Shown here: piece after piece, positions 37,581 through 50,200 of the stretch
Position numbering within the stretch: position 1 is the stretch's first letter
How the letters are laid out: every line of letters starts with the position of its first letter
NCBI GenBank assembly: GCA_030141605.1
Contig: JAQGDQ010000056.1
Span: 310,001 to 374,000, forward strand
DNA length: 64,000 nt
From: Tubiluchus corallicola
Lineage: Eukaryota; Priapulida; Priapulimorpha; Priapulimorphida; Tubiluchidae
Direction of reading: 5' to 3'
Made by a program: the position numbers and the translations under genes
Notes under the pieces: generated by a model
Told to the model about the DNA's origin: nothing
Seen by the model: only the letters and a program-made list of their open reading frames with translations
Databases searched by the model: none

Positions 37581-40500
37581 AATTGCAGATGCATGAATCC
37601 TTGTAATGCGCGGTACCGTGTTAAGTTTTACAGGTTTTCAGATCTCTATAGTCTGTCTTTGTAGTTGCCAGACGACAGCTGTTGTAGCAGGTTTCAGAGA
37701 ATCGCTTCGTTTAAAACGGTTTACAATCAATTTAACAAATTATGGTACTAGCAAAGGTAGGAATTACCGTGTAAAACTAGCAGTTTTGTTTTCCGATTAC
37801 ATTAAATTTTACCTTACTGCTATTTTTTGTCACTTGCGTATAAGTTTTGACTAGATTTTGATGATGATGTACTTTTATTATAAGCAAATTAGCACGTGGT
37901 TACAACAGTACTGTATTGTGCACGCATTGCTCAGGAAATTGATAAACATGTCGTTATAGAAAATTCTGTAGAACATTATAGAGCAAACAGGGACCGTTTC
38001 TATTCTTTTTTCCTTTCATCTTCTTTCTTCCTCATTTATTTTTATGTGTTTTTTCTTTTCTGTCTTCTTTTATTTGTGTTTCTTTTTATAAGAAACAATA
38101 TTCTAGTAGATGGCAACACTAGTATTGTATCAAAGATAATTCTATGTTGTGCGAGACACATGCAACACGCCTTACGAGTTACGCCTGGCTCAATATTAAA
38201 ATTTTATATTGATCTCTAATTACTTTTACATAGTAATTCAAAAAGGGTAAATCTCTAACATTAAACAATGCATTGTGCTGTAAAATCGCTTAAGGAAATT
38301 AAAGATTGTTCATTGCAATGTTTCTTGTTTTTACTTCCAATAAAACAGTTTAAAATTCTACCGCCAGTCGGCAACACAAGTTAACTTGCTTTTCTCTTTT
38401 CAAATCGGGTTAACTCTTTTTCCGATTTTTTAAACGGCTGACGGCTAATGCTTAATTACGCATTGCTGAAAGGAAAGAAACCTCTAACTAGTTTAATCTA
38501 AGAGTCAAGCTTTTATCTGTTTCTGTGCCTGATTGATTGCTGTTTTGAATTTGAAAGACGGTTTCGCATCGATTTTCGCGGACGACTTCAAATCCATTTA
38601 GGCTTTGTTTCTGCTGGATCTGAAGTGAGGCAAATCAAGCTCATTTGTCTTGTTATAGCATTACTTGTCTGTCACACACTAGATACTGTAAAAAAGTTCG
38701 CGAGCAGAAACATTCGTCTGAGTAAAAAGCACAGAGCTTATACGAAATTTTCGTGAGAACAGTAAAAATATACATTTTACTAATGTTGGCACGTACGTAA
38801 AATGTACTGATGCACATTGTACTCTGACACGTGGTTGCCTTGGTTATATTGCAGCCTTTCAGTGGATTTTTTATCCAGATTTTATTGATCTTGGCACAGT
38901 TAATCGTTTTTCTTCATTACGGAATGCACATAGATTGACTGAAATATTGACGAAAGTTTTCAATCTGCGAATGAACTTGTGGCGAGATTCATAATATTCT
39001 CCTCAAAATTTTAACGGCCGTGTGTACTATGATTGAATATGTCATTATAGTGAGAATTATTCACTGAAGCCTTTCTTGTTTTTCGTGGCATTTATGTTCA
39101 TACTACAGTTGATTTGTCCTATAACTAGTATAACATGTACTTCTTTGCATGTTTACTGCGCCAGTCTTCACTTGTTGTAAACATGCAGCTAAATATGAGT
39201 TAACAGTAAGTTTCTAATAATGTCCTATATTAATGGGGCGTTACTGTGGACATCAGCTGATAATGCTCATTGTTCTTAGTGACGCCACATACGTATTTCA
39301 CAAATAGGCCTATCTGCTGTTGTACTGTTAGTACTAAAGTGTTTATAGTAAGCGAATTTGTAAAAAATTCTTGAGTAATTTTAGATGCTTTACTATTTGT
39401 ACATTAATCATGGATTTGTTATTAATTACCGTTCATTAATCAATGGTTGCCTTTTTTTCTAATATATACGTGCCTCTGGTACCACGGTACCCTATACTTA
39501 GATAGTCTAGTCTATACATATCTAGTCTAATACAAAGTCAGTGAAAACTGCCGCGATTTCTAGTTCCACCATGCCACTAGGAATTAAACTGAACTGATCA
39601 GTTATTACTTTGGTTTATTGCTTATTTTTTATTTAAACTTATATGAACAGCAGAAAAAAACAAGTGCTTCCAAACATCATGGTAAATGCTTTACCGGATT
39701 TTTGCAGAGCACGAAAGCTCTTCGAGAACTACTGGGAAACATTCTTTTTTGTGTTAAACCTGTCTTAAAGACTGTTGTTTTGATATCAAATAATGATTTG
39801 GCTAAGCAAAGTCTAGTGGATGGATACGCCGGTAATCTTAGATTAGGTATAAAGAGTTTAAGACGCAAATCTTTAACATAATACACTAGGAATTAATTAC
39901 ATTGTACACAAGTAAGCTTTTGATAGCTTCCATTCAACATTGAAAGGCAAAACGACATAGTAATATCAAATTCCTACTAATCACTTCTGAATTTGAAGTC
40001 GAATTGCCGTCAGGGAAAGAAAATTAGAATTTTGGCTGTGTGAAATTAGCTTTCTATTTAAGAAATTTCTGAAAATTATTATATCGCTCAAGGATTTATT
40101 TGTATGTATTGTTGCAAAGACCTTCTATCACCTGGTGTTCGAATTTTGTTTAGTTAAACGAAGAAAAGGGATTTGTTGTAGGTATAGACATTAATATCGA
40201 AATTGAATTGCTGTCGAGACGATAATGAATAAGTACTCAGTTTAAGTTAAACTAATTATTTTGATTTTTTTTGTAATTTCATTGTATTTCATTTCCGTCA
40301 AACTGAATCGTCATATACTTCGTTTATTTAAATTCTCCGTTCAAAAAAAACACCGTAGTGGCATTTACAGTAGAACAGCCAAGTTTAGACTAAAATATCG
40401 TTTTATGTTTTCGACGATAATTTTTTATGTAACTACGCTCGTTTGGCGGAACTCTTGTCTTAAGCTCGTTTGTGTACATATTTAGCGAGTCACAAAGCTT

Positions 40501-41634
40501 CTAAATTTTAAAACTTTGACTAGAAGGTGGTGGTGGTCGTCAAATTGAGCAGAATCCTGGAGCCTGGGGAAATCCGTATTGCGCGTGTTTATTCATTTGC
40601 ACTATCTATGTCGCGACCACATTTCATTTAGTTTGAACAATTTTTACCACTGTCACAGTAGTTGTAGACTGTAGTGAAATTGTAGCTGAGCACAAGCTTG
40701 AAAGGTGCAACAAATTTGTAGCAGTTCACGTATTTATCGTAAGAGCTGATTTTCTTTCAAGCAGCAATCTTGCGTTAATATACTAGCATTTTTATACGAA
40801 AATGTTATGAAAATTATGCGAAATTTATTTTTTGCCAAAACTACAAAACTAGAATTCATTAAACCAGTGAGTAGTGATTCTTTGTAACATCCTTTGTTTT
40901 TTTACGCAAAATATGGGTGAACTTTTTGTGTTGGAACTGTTTAGGACAAAAAAATCCGAATTGCACAGTGAAATTCAATTTTTTGCTTTTGGAAAATAAT
41001 ATGCAAGTTAGAATTGCATGTCTGTAATCAGATGGTTCCGTTTGTTGTGATTAATTCTAATATTAACAAAGTTAATTTGCTCACAAAGAAGGCTCGTGAG
41101 ATCTGTCATCGTAGCGGCTTGTTGTCAAAACTCAGACTGATTCATTTTGATCAAACAAGTTACATTTTTCTCAATTTAATGAGGATTATCAGATAACTGC
41201 GAAGCAAAAGATTCTCAGCTTTGATGTTTGCTTTATGTAAAAAACCTACAAGAGATTGTTTCTTAGATCCGTCAATTACCGTACGTGTTTCTTATCATAT
41301 TCTTGAGCTGTTTTTGTAAAATACAAAGTACTTCTGCCTCATTATAGCGAGTCCTTTGTTTAAAAGTAGAGGATATTTTATGATAGAAGCTAGCAGAGCA
41401 GGCGTGTTTTTGAGGGATTTTGCACAAACAAGCGGGTTTTGCTTTTTACTTAAAATATTTTATTTATCATGCGAGCTATTTCTTTTTTAGGATTTACTGT
41501 AAGCAGGGACCAAGCTTAATATATCGTTATTATATTGTTTGCAACTACGGCGCCCATTTTAGAAGTTAATCAGTTTTAAGCGTTTGGTGCTAAGTTTGTG
41601 CGCGATTTTGAACTTTGCCTTTTGACCTTGAAGA
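37581..41634. other. no gene seen
   Basis: Intron-like AT-rich sequence in the 20-kb intron between coding exons 1 and 2 of the right-arm gene; no supportable exon. Confidence 0.4.
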
Positions 41635-41698
41635 ATGCAAGCGCCGATGGACAGTACCAAGCACCAACATAATGTTTCTGAAGGCTATAGTAGCACAG
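41635..41698 (+). CDS. candidate alternative first coding exon (weak)
   Basis: The ATG opens MQAPMDSTKHQHNVSEGYSS and T, then a donor CACAG|GTAATT in phase 1. It is preceded by CpG-richer sequence containing GGCGCCCATTTT (about 41,548). Phase 1 does not fit the exons at 56,949, 59,289 or 63,525. It does fit whatever exon follows 63,766, which needs phase 1. An alternative short isoform is therefore possible but unproven. Confidence 0.25.
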
Positions 41699-42471
41699 GT
41701 AATTCCTCTTTAAATCCCTTATTCAAATTAGTCGCATTATTCTATGAACATTTGTTTCATAAATATGTTGGACGGACGGGCAAGTGAACGACAGATGATA
41801 CGATATTGCAGTTACTAAAATAAAGTTTTACTTAACTTGATTTTCCGTGCTTTTGATACACTTAGTAAACTTTACTACTTAAGCGTTATTTTTTCAAGAT
41901 GCATGTATATTTACGCAGTATGTCCACCAGAACGCATTCTACGCGAATAAGCATTATAGTAATACTACCACTGATCCCGAGATCAAATACCCTACATAAA
42001 TTTTTAAACTCGAAATTGTGACTCCTTAAATTATTAATGTTCCCTTTGGGTGCCAGATGGCGTGACGGACCTCTCTGGTTTCAAGAATAATGCCTGTACA
42101 GTCATCAGTTGTGTTAATAATTAAAAATAGTTCAGTGGTTTATCGAAGGAAAAATTTGCTTAGGAAACCGTATCATTATCCCACAGAAAATGGCTAGGCA
42201 GTTTCTTTTACAGGAAATTTATACTGCGATCATTATTACAGCGGTGACATGTCGATGTGTTGCTCTCTAGGTCTATATATTAACTTGTCTACATGCAATG
42301 TAGTAAAGTGCATGAATTAGTCAAGGTGTATTTTACTTGGGGCCACCGTTAGTAGTTTTGCAACAGTGCTAATAATCAATGTTCTCTGCAGCAGCTGTAT
42401 TCATTGTTTTCTATTTTTCTTGTTTATTTTGTTATTTCATTTTCAAATAGCAGAAGCAGCATGTTAAGTAC
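41699..42471. other. no gene seen
   Basis: AT-rich intron-like sequence without recognised structure. Confidence 0.4.
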
Positions 42472-42614
42472 TAAGACGTAAAAACATATTAATATAATAT
42501 ACTGTATAATTTGTTTTACGTCTTATATAGACATATATATATATATATGCGTGTGTGTGTGTGTGTGTGTGCGTGTGTATATATATAAGACGTAAAACAA
42601 ATTATACAGTATAG
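42472..42614. repeat. nested palindrome with TG microsatellite loop
   Basis: ATACTGTATAATTTGTTTTA followed by CGTCTTATATA (42,499-42,529) has a perfect inverted partner at about 42,583-42,613 (TATATAAGACGTAAAACAAA then TTATACAGTAT). The loop is AT- and GT-rich, with a (GT)n tract. A shorter copy TAAGACGTAAAA also lies upstream at 42,472-42,483, making a second, smaller inverted pair with the left arm. Confidence 0.9.
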
Positions 42615-42703
42615 CTTCAAAAATTAAAGCAAAAGTTAAATTTAAAAACACAACATTTAGAACTTTCCCTGCATCCGTGTTTATAGAAAGTTAAGTTTGA
42701 CTT

Positions 42704-42717
42704 CCCCCCCCCCCCTA
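42704..42717. repeat. poly-C run
   Basis: A run of about 14 C at roughly 42,704-42,717; likely length-variable and error-prone in sequencing. Confidence 0.85.
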
Positions 42718-42999
42718 GGGTGCATATGACAGTCATACTGCCACACACAAGGCCGCTCATGTGAACGTAGTCAGGATCTTTCACTGCCTGTCAGATGTAC
42801 CCTTTTTTGACACAATCATAAATCGTCATAAATCGTGAGAGTATTGCGAAAAGGAAGCCACCCTTTACTGAGATGTGGGCGCAAGATACATGGACCACGT
42901 GTGAACAATCTAGCCGATCACCGTGTAGCGAATTGCTTACGTTCATACTTTGAACGCCTGTCGCATTCCTCGTGTTCAGCTTAATGGAAAACCCGGCCC

Positions 43000-43615
43000 A
43001 ATCTTAAACTATATTAGCTCAAAACAATCAGCCCTATAAAATATTGGAAGGGAATGTATTATTTTTTCAAGAATGACTTAAGTGAAAGAATTATTGCCAC
43101 AGAAATCTAATTTCGTATTCGCGCGGTTAGTTCTTCACTGTTACATGCATTTCGCCAGTCGCTAGATAGATTTGTACTAGCGCCTATATTTCGGAAAAGC
43201 GTTGCACAAAAACCAGGTACTGTACCTCTCAGTTTGGAAGTGTTCAGTTGTGACGTAGTATTCACATTCAAAAGCTCATGCGTGAATACAGCGGTAAACT
43301 TGAAATTTTAATTTTAATCTTAAAGTCTGCTGAGTTCTTGTATATGACAGTGAATGTTGTACTGTTGAACACTGTGCGTCAATTTTCGCTTTCGCAAACA
43401 CATGGAATGCGCTTTGGAATATTTATACTGTTGAAAATTGTGTTCATTTGTGACATCATCACTAACTGAGCTCACTCGCCGTCAATTAAGTTTTTAGCCT
43501 ATTATTTAATTATCAGAAACGCTTTGGCATTATAAAGGTGTCAAAAATGTATATGTGTTTCGTACTTCAAAATGGACTGTGATATCAAAAATCATCGTGT
43601 TTTCCATTAACTAAA
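43000..43615 (-). repeat. dispersed repeat family A, copy 2
   Basis: Aligns with 21310-21870 in the same orientation across nearly the whole length (CCCAATCTTAAACTATA against CCCATCTTAAACTGTA at one end, TTCAAAATGG and AAAAATCAT at the other). Carries the complement of the 103-bp segment in diverged form (GGTACAGTACCTGGTTTTTGTG). No coding potential. Confidence 0.8.
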
Positions 43616-46600
43616 TGCTTGTTTCGTTGTTAAGCAAATATTGCTTTGACTTTAGCAGATTCTTTGCGATGTAGGTGAATATGTAAACAGATTCAACAGG
43701 TATACTATCACGTCGTCAGATATAGCCTATATACATGTGCACATGTCATTTGGCTTGATGTTACAATAAACTCGGTTTATTGTATTCTGTAATCTATGTG
43801 TTGTTATATAATCAGATATTATTTTACTTATTAGACCCGAACCACCAATTTGCGGCTTAGCAAATCACTTTTTCATGGTGTAGACTTTTTGTTGAACTTG
43901 ATAACAGTGATCCATTCACGTTTTGTATTCGAGTAACCTGTCGACAATAAGAGGAGTCGATTATTCAAAAAATGTCTTGAAATACTGTGTATTGTTTTTC
44001 AGTAGTTATAATCATTCGTGTTTTTGTCGCGCCACTTTTAACTTCTCTATAGTAATAATAAACCTGTATCAGCTTCGCATTCCGCAAGGACTTATTTTCG
44101 GCTTTAGTTTTTTGAGTTGTGTGTCGCGAAGGTTTTGCGGTTTATGGTCGTAGACGGTCAACAAAAACAGCTGCTGTAAAATAAAGTAGCATTAATTTCG
44201 TTGGTCGTTTAGCCGCAAAAGCGTGAATTTTTACTTGCAAAGATTGATGATCGTGAATAACATTCAGTTTCATCACGTCGGAAAAATGCAGAAATTAAAT
44301 TTAGTTAAAACAATAAGTGGAAAAGCATGTAATTATAATAAGTTGAATAATTATAGGGCGCCCAAAATTTGAGCACTGCATCCGCTACAGATGAGAATTG
44401 GTAGTACGTTTGGTGGCAACTGGCAGGTAGGTAGCTCAGCTGCGTTATAATCTTCTCTGATCTGTTGAGTAGTTCTTTCTTCGTCTTTCGGGTATATTTT
44501 TATTTGAAAATTTGTTGTCTGTGAATTCACTTCACTTCTATCACAATTTTTCTACACTGTTAATTTCAGTGTTTATGAACACGTATTTTTAGGCGCTTCC
44601 TTAAATATCTATAGATGACTCAAATAAAGGGGGTGATACGTGCCGTAACGCGAAACATAGTAATTTACACAGTTTCTTTGACTTTATGGATGGCAAATAC
44701 GAACTTTAATGAATTTCAGCCCTTGTCATTAGAACTTCCATTGATTCAAAACTGAATGCTTTTCATCGTCTAACTACATTGAATGTACATATTGAAACAC
44801 AGTAATCTGTTCTACAACGTGATGTTGGTTTTGAAAGTTCTACAACAGTTTTGCGACATAAGAAAAAATTGAGTCTATTGCTGTCTACTAGACTTTAACA
44901 TCAAATTGATGCTATATAACACCTCTCTTCTACACATGGATTAGAGATATGAGACGTGTTACTTTCTGGACGCTTTTTGAAAATGCACTGTAGCAGTTCC
45001 TGAAAAAAAAACCTGTGCAGCGGAAGCTGCATATTTAAGCATCTTTTAGAGTTGCGTTTGCCAAGATTATATTTACTAATATTTCTCTGCATGCCTGGCA
45101 TCTTGGTGACCTGAAGACATCATTAGATGACTTTGCCACTGCGTTTTTGCGCGCTTGTACTCGTTTGAGAAGTTCCTGTCTACAGTCAGATCTATTTGCA
45201 TCAATTTGCAAACTAAAATTAGTCTACATCTGTGCCAGTTACGCGGTCTTTAAAAACCAAATTGCAGATACATGTATACCGCATGCCTGTTGCTGTATAT
45301 TTGCTACATTGCTTTGCCTGTCTGTAGCTTTGTAGTTTGTGAATCAAAGATGATGATCGGTTATCACATCAATTTTGTTTTCCTTCTAGTGTCATATCCG
45401 GTATACCAGACTTACTGTGGATCGCCACGCCCTTGGTGAAAATCACAGGAGGAGCATGGCCCTCTCTATGTGGGTTATGTACTCCCTACCTAATTTACCA
45501 AAACATACTTGTGGCTTTATGGAGGTGTCGTCTTGAGAATGGCTTGACCAAAACCACATTCTGGCATAATTTATGTACTGTAGTATGTTGGGCAAAAAAT
45601 CAGCAACTGTTTGTCTTGCGTACCTTAACTCCGCTTCACATGAATGCGTCCACTTTCCTTCTAGAGGTCAACACGGTGAATTTTATTGTTTCCCACTCGT
45701 GGCTTTGTTTGTTTACTCTCATGTCTGAAAAACAACTTTGAAAGGAGGCGTTGTTACCAAAACCGTTTTATTGATGTTTTTTAAAGAACAAAAAGGTCTT
45801 TGGTGACCCCTTTACGTAGTCCATGGCAGTGTGATATTGATAGTTGTACTATCATTGAGATCATCGAGGTCACTCGAGCCAGTCTGATCTTTTAGCTTCT
45901 CATAAACACACACACGCACGCACACGCGCACACGCACACACACACACACACACACATATGCAGATTCATTTACAGGTTCTACAATTATCCAACCTTCTAT
46001 AATTTTATTTTTCTACAACATTTTGGTTAGCAGAACACGTAGAACAACATAAGATATTGTATATCTATACCATCTGGTGCAGCTTTTAAAACGATGTTAG
46101 TAATTAGAGATAGTACAGGTAGCAGAACTGGAGAGGGCCTCGAAATTCGAGTCCGAGGACAACATGATCTGTGCTTAATCTGATTCACATACACGATTCA
46201 TCAGCTTTATAGTGACTCATGTCTTGGCAGGGCGACTTCACTGATTTGGTTTTGTACGAGTCGACTATTTGCAAAATTTACAACAACTAGTAGCTCACAT
46301 ATAGTTCCCCAGCTATCACTATCAAAAAATGGCAAAATATAGATGATACTCTAGTACGTAATGTACTGGTCGTAAGGTTCATTCAAAATTTATGGAGATT
46401 TGTTCCGATTTTTTTCAAAATATATCTTGGATTCTCAAAATGGCAATTTCCTAATATGGTTTTTTATCATGTCTTCACTGCAGAGTCAGTCAATCCTCCA
46501 ATTATAGTAGCTAACTCTTTCCTTGTGACCACAGCAATGCATGGGTAAAATTGCTGGGATGGTGGAGGCAGGGTGATGCTATATAGGTTAGGAGGCTTTC

Positions 46601-47200
46601 CAGGAGGTACCCATCTGTTCTATCTCAAAATAGCCTAAAAGCATATAACTGAGACACTCATTGGCTAGTTTTTTTCCTACTGCAAATTTTTATCTATACA
46701 ATGTAATACTCACGACTTTGTTACATAACATCCCTACTTCAGAGGTTGTTCAGAGTGGTACAGTAGTTGGGCCTGGGGCGTTTTGTGAAAAAGTACTTTG
46801 CATGTGTTGGTTACCATATTATCGAAAGGTTCTTGCAGAAAACTTTTTGGAACACGCATTTTGGAAAAAAATATTGCGTTATTATAAGAATTACGATCAT
46901 GGCTGTAATTTTACAGTGGATCGACTAATTGACTAAATGTCTTCGAAGCGTGTTGAAATGTAGTTGAAATGTAGGTTGAATCACTTATTTATAATCTAGT
47001 GTCAAGATTATCGTTAATGATGGTACGAACCCACAATTAACTAAATTGTGAATGAAAAGTTGGAACACAATCTAGGTTTCAACTAGCCGAATGTCCCTGG
47101 TTCAAATTCAGCTGCGTTTCAACTATTCGCAAGGGAAAATAAATTTCTTGTCTTTCGAACTTAGTATCAAAAATTAATTAATTATGGTTTTAGACTTTCA
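43616..47200. other. no gene seen; CA microsatellite at 45.9 kb
   Basis: Intron-like. A CA/CG-rich microsatellite lies at 45,906-45,957. The 102-codon frame at 45,433-45,741 is locally GC-richer but has no splice partners or recognised motif. Sequence near 47,080-47,125 contains a B-box-like GGTTCAAATTC, with no convincing tRNA fold. Confidence 0.4.
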
Positions 47201-47219
47201 TGAAGATTTAATGTTCGTG

Positions 47220-47290
47220 ACAGTGGTGGTAGCGGCTGTGGTGGTAGTGGTGACGATGGTGATGATGATGACGACGATGGTGGTGATAAT
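47220..47290. repeat. GTG/GAT trinucleotide tract
   Basis: Imperfect GTGGTAGTGGTGACGATGGTG and GATGATGATGACGACGATGG run. Confidence 0.8.
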
Positions 47291-50200
47291 AGACGCTATG
47301 ACAGCTGAAATGCGACAATGTCAGTAATAACGAGAAGAATGGTGATAATGGTGATGACAGCAGTTGGCATCGAGGACGTGTTGTGAATCTTCACCGTGGT
47401 TAATTATGGGATATCCATTTATCGTATATCCCTTCAATTTGGCCGAAGTTATGGTAACTGAGTGTTTATAGTACTTGATTGCTGATTTACGTGTTCTAGG
47501 ATTTGATGAGATTTTATGAGCCACATGCTAACCGATCAAAACTGTATCAGCTGCTTTCTTGCTCTACCTAGGTCAGCCTTAATTGAGTACCTGGTCATGG
47601 GAGAAAGGTACCTATCCTTGTGTGCCAAAAATAGATGGCGTAAATTCTATCCCGATGCTAGACGACTATATCTACAGTTTGATACCATGCCTTGTAAATG
47701 TGACTATTGCGTGTGTTTGCTTTGTATGCACTCGGTTTCTTTGAACTGGTATCTTTGAACTGGTATGAAAACGTTTCTACCTACGGCAAGACTAAATCTT
47801 GAGTGGAGAAATATGTAAGTGGGGAGGGGGATGAAGTGGATGAATAATCACCATCTTCTTGTGAATATGTCTACTATTCTGTGAAAATTATATATTTGTC
47901 TGCATGAAGCCGTCTAACATGGTGCCACCTGCTGAACTGTGTGAACGTTAGTGCGTGTGACAGAGGCTTTGTAGGAAGTATTGCTTACTTCTATCTTAAA
48001 CAGCTTGTTGATACTGCGATTCATTACACTGTATGTAAGCGGTTTTCAATTTTTTCTGTTGTTTTAATTTGTTTAAAGCTCTATAGTTAGGAGTTTGTTT
48101 ATTAACAAAGGCAAAAGTTTGAACTAAATGTTTTTGCTTGATTTCTGTAGCGGGAGTTTAAATTTACATGTTTTATTATACAGCGTTACTGCCGACGCAA
48201 TCCCTGTATGCAAAAAGGCAGTGTGTAAGTGGTATAAATGTCAAGGCGAATTTCTTAAGCTTTATGTTAGTGGAGGATTTTCTCATGCTTTAACTTTACA
48301 CCGCTGGTTTAGCTTCTTATTTGATTCCTACAAGTTGTTAGCTTGCGATGGTCCGTTTAATTATAGTGCACATCTATGTGTAGGTTTCTAATTATCAGCT
48401 ACTTACATTGCGATTGATTTACCATAGCTGCGATGCTGGTTTAATTTTTGCATGTTTTTTTTGTTGCTTGCTCTGGTGCAATTGTTTGAACAAACTTGTA
48501 ATGCCGTTCTTTTTAAAGATGGCCACGTCTTTTTGGTGCAGATCGTGTCCGAATTTGGCGGAATTACTGCTCGTTCATACAACTGCAATTGTGCTTTTCT
48601 TGCGTCTCCGCACTCAATCGGAACACAGATCTAAGTATTCCTGCCACCTCAGCAGTTATTTACTGTGAAAATGTTTACATTAAATAAAGATAAAAAGTTT
48701 GTATGTCAGCAGTATTATTTAGGAGTTGTTTACAGTTTGCGTACGCGGGCAATAAGTTGAACCTATCATCTAGCGCTGAGGCTGCGTGCACGAGGAATGA
48801 AGGTGAATTCAAGGACTTTAACGGTTTGAAGGACTTTACAAGCGCAAGCTCGATGTGCTTGGTTAGATTGCATGTTTGTAAGCATATAGGCAACATCAAC
48901 GCATGGTTTGTGTGCAAACAAATACTCGTGACCAATTTCTGTACTGAGTAGTGGCGATATTTTTGTGCAAAATCAGCATATTTTCACTGGATTTGTGCCG
49001 TTGTGAAGCTGAGATTATTTGACGTATGGGAAGCCAGCAGCAGCCGGCTGCACACTACGCTCGTCTGCAGTCTGCGTGGAATAAAGTTTGCGGCTTAATC
49101 AGTGCCGAGTTTTTTTTGTGTTATTTTTCTAGGAAGAACTAAGTCTTAATTGATTTAATCCGTGGTTTAGACGTATTTTTACATCTAATTTAGTCTAGAT
49201 TTTCTTTATTATCAGAATTTCCTGGCTGGGTCAAACTGCGCTAGTAAATACAGCGCGTTGTTAAGTAAAAGATTGTTTCGACAACAAGCTTGCTTTCTAT
49301 CATAGATAATATAAGGGTTTTAAAATTGTATTATGTTAAGAAAAAGCCAAGCAAAGTAGTTAAGACAATTATAATACACGTTTCAAGTATTGCTAATGGC
49401 AACTTTTTATCGTTGAGATTCACTTTTAGTTTGATAATTTTTATTGCCTATAAATTATTACTATTGGGATGACTAATTTGTTTTGAGTACCGACTTCAAT
49501 TAAGTAGATTATAGTGGATCTAATTATAGTGGAAGCGGGTTATGTGTACTATATGTGTTATATATATATATAGTTTCCGGCTGCTTTCTTTAATTTTTGG
49601 CGGCGTCATTTTTTATATTAAGTAGTGAAAAACAGCCACGACAAACCTTTGCCCTGTATAAGTGCTGATCTATTTATTATGACAGATTATATACTTTAGT
49701 AAACAGGCCATGCAGCTTAAGTAAACCTGTGTAGCATTTACATTTATTTCGTAGCAATATGGGAACTCTTTTGCCTTTCTACAACTGGATTTTCGTTCTT
49801 AACGTACGTCTGACAAGGGCTACATGTTTTATGAAGAAACAATAATTATTGACCGCTGTGTTATCTTACCATCAAATGTTACTATCTATTTATGAAAACT
49901 GAAAATTTTAATTAGAAATTCAGCTAGCTTGCTTTTATTGCTTCGACAGCCTAGTTTAGGTAAATTTCAGTGGTATTCTATACAGATCAATTATTTGAAA
50001 TTGCACGTTTTAGAATTTAGAATCGAAAATCAACTACGATTATACAAACTTTTGCTTCAAATGCTAACCAGTAATTTGCTTGAATAAGTTTGGTTGGATG
50101 TAAACTATTTAGTGAAATTTTCAAATAATTTTAGAAGTGCAGACTACAGAGACATAATACATGCTGTCTGCTGTGCACATTCACTACAGCGCTCGGTTTT

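Noticed and set aside
45433-45741. 102-codon plus-strand frame with raised GC
   Set aside because: No motif, no acceptor/donor pair in phase with neighbouring exons, and no start context.
47080-47125. B-box-like GGTTCAAATTC suggesting a tRNA or SINE
   Set aside because: No A box at proper spacing and no cloverleaf can be drawn.
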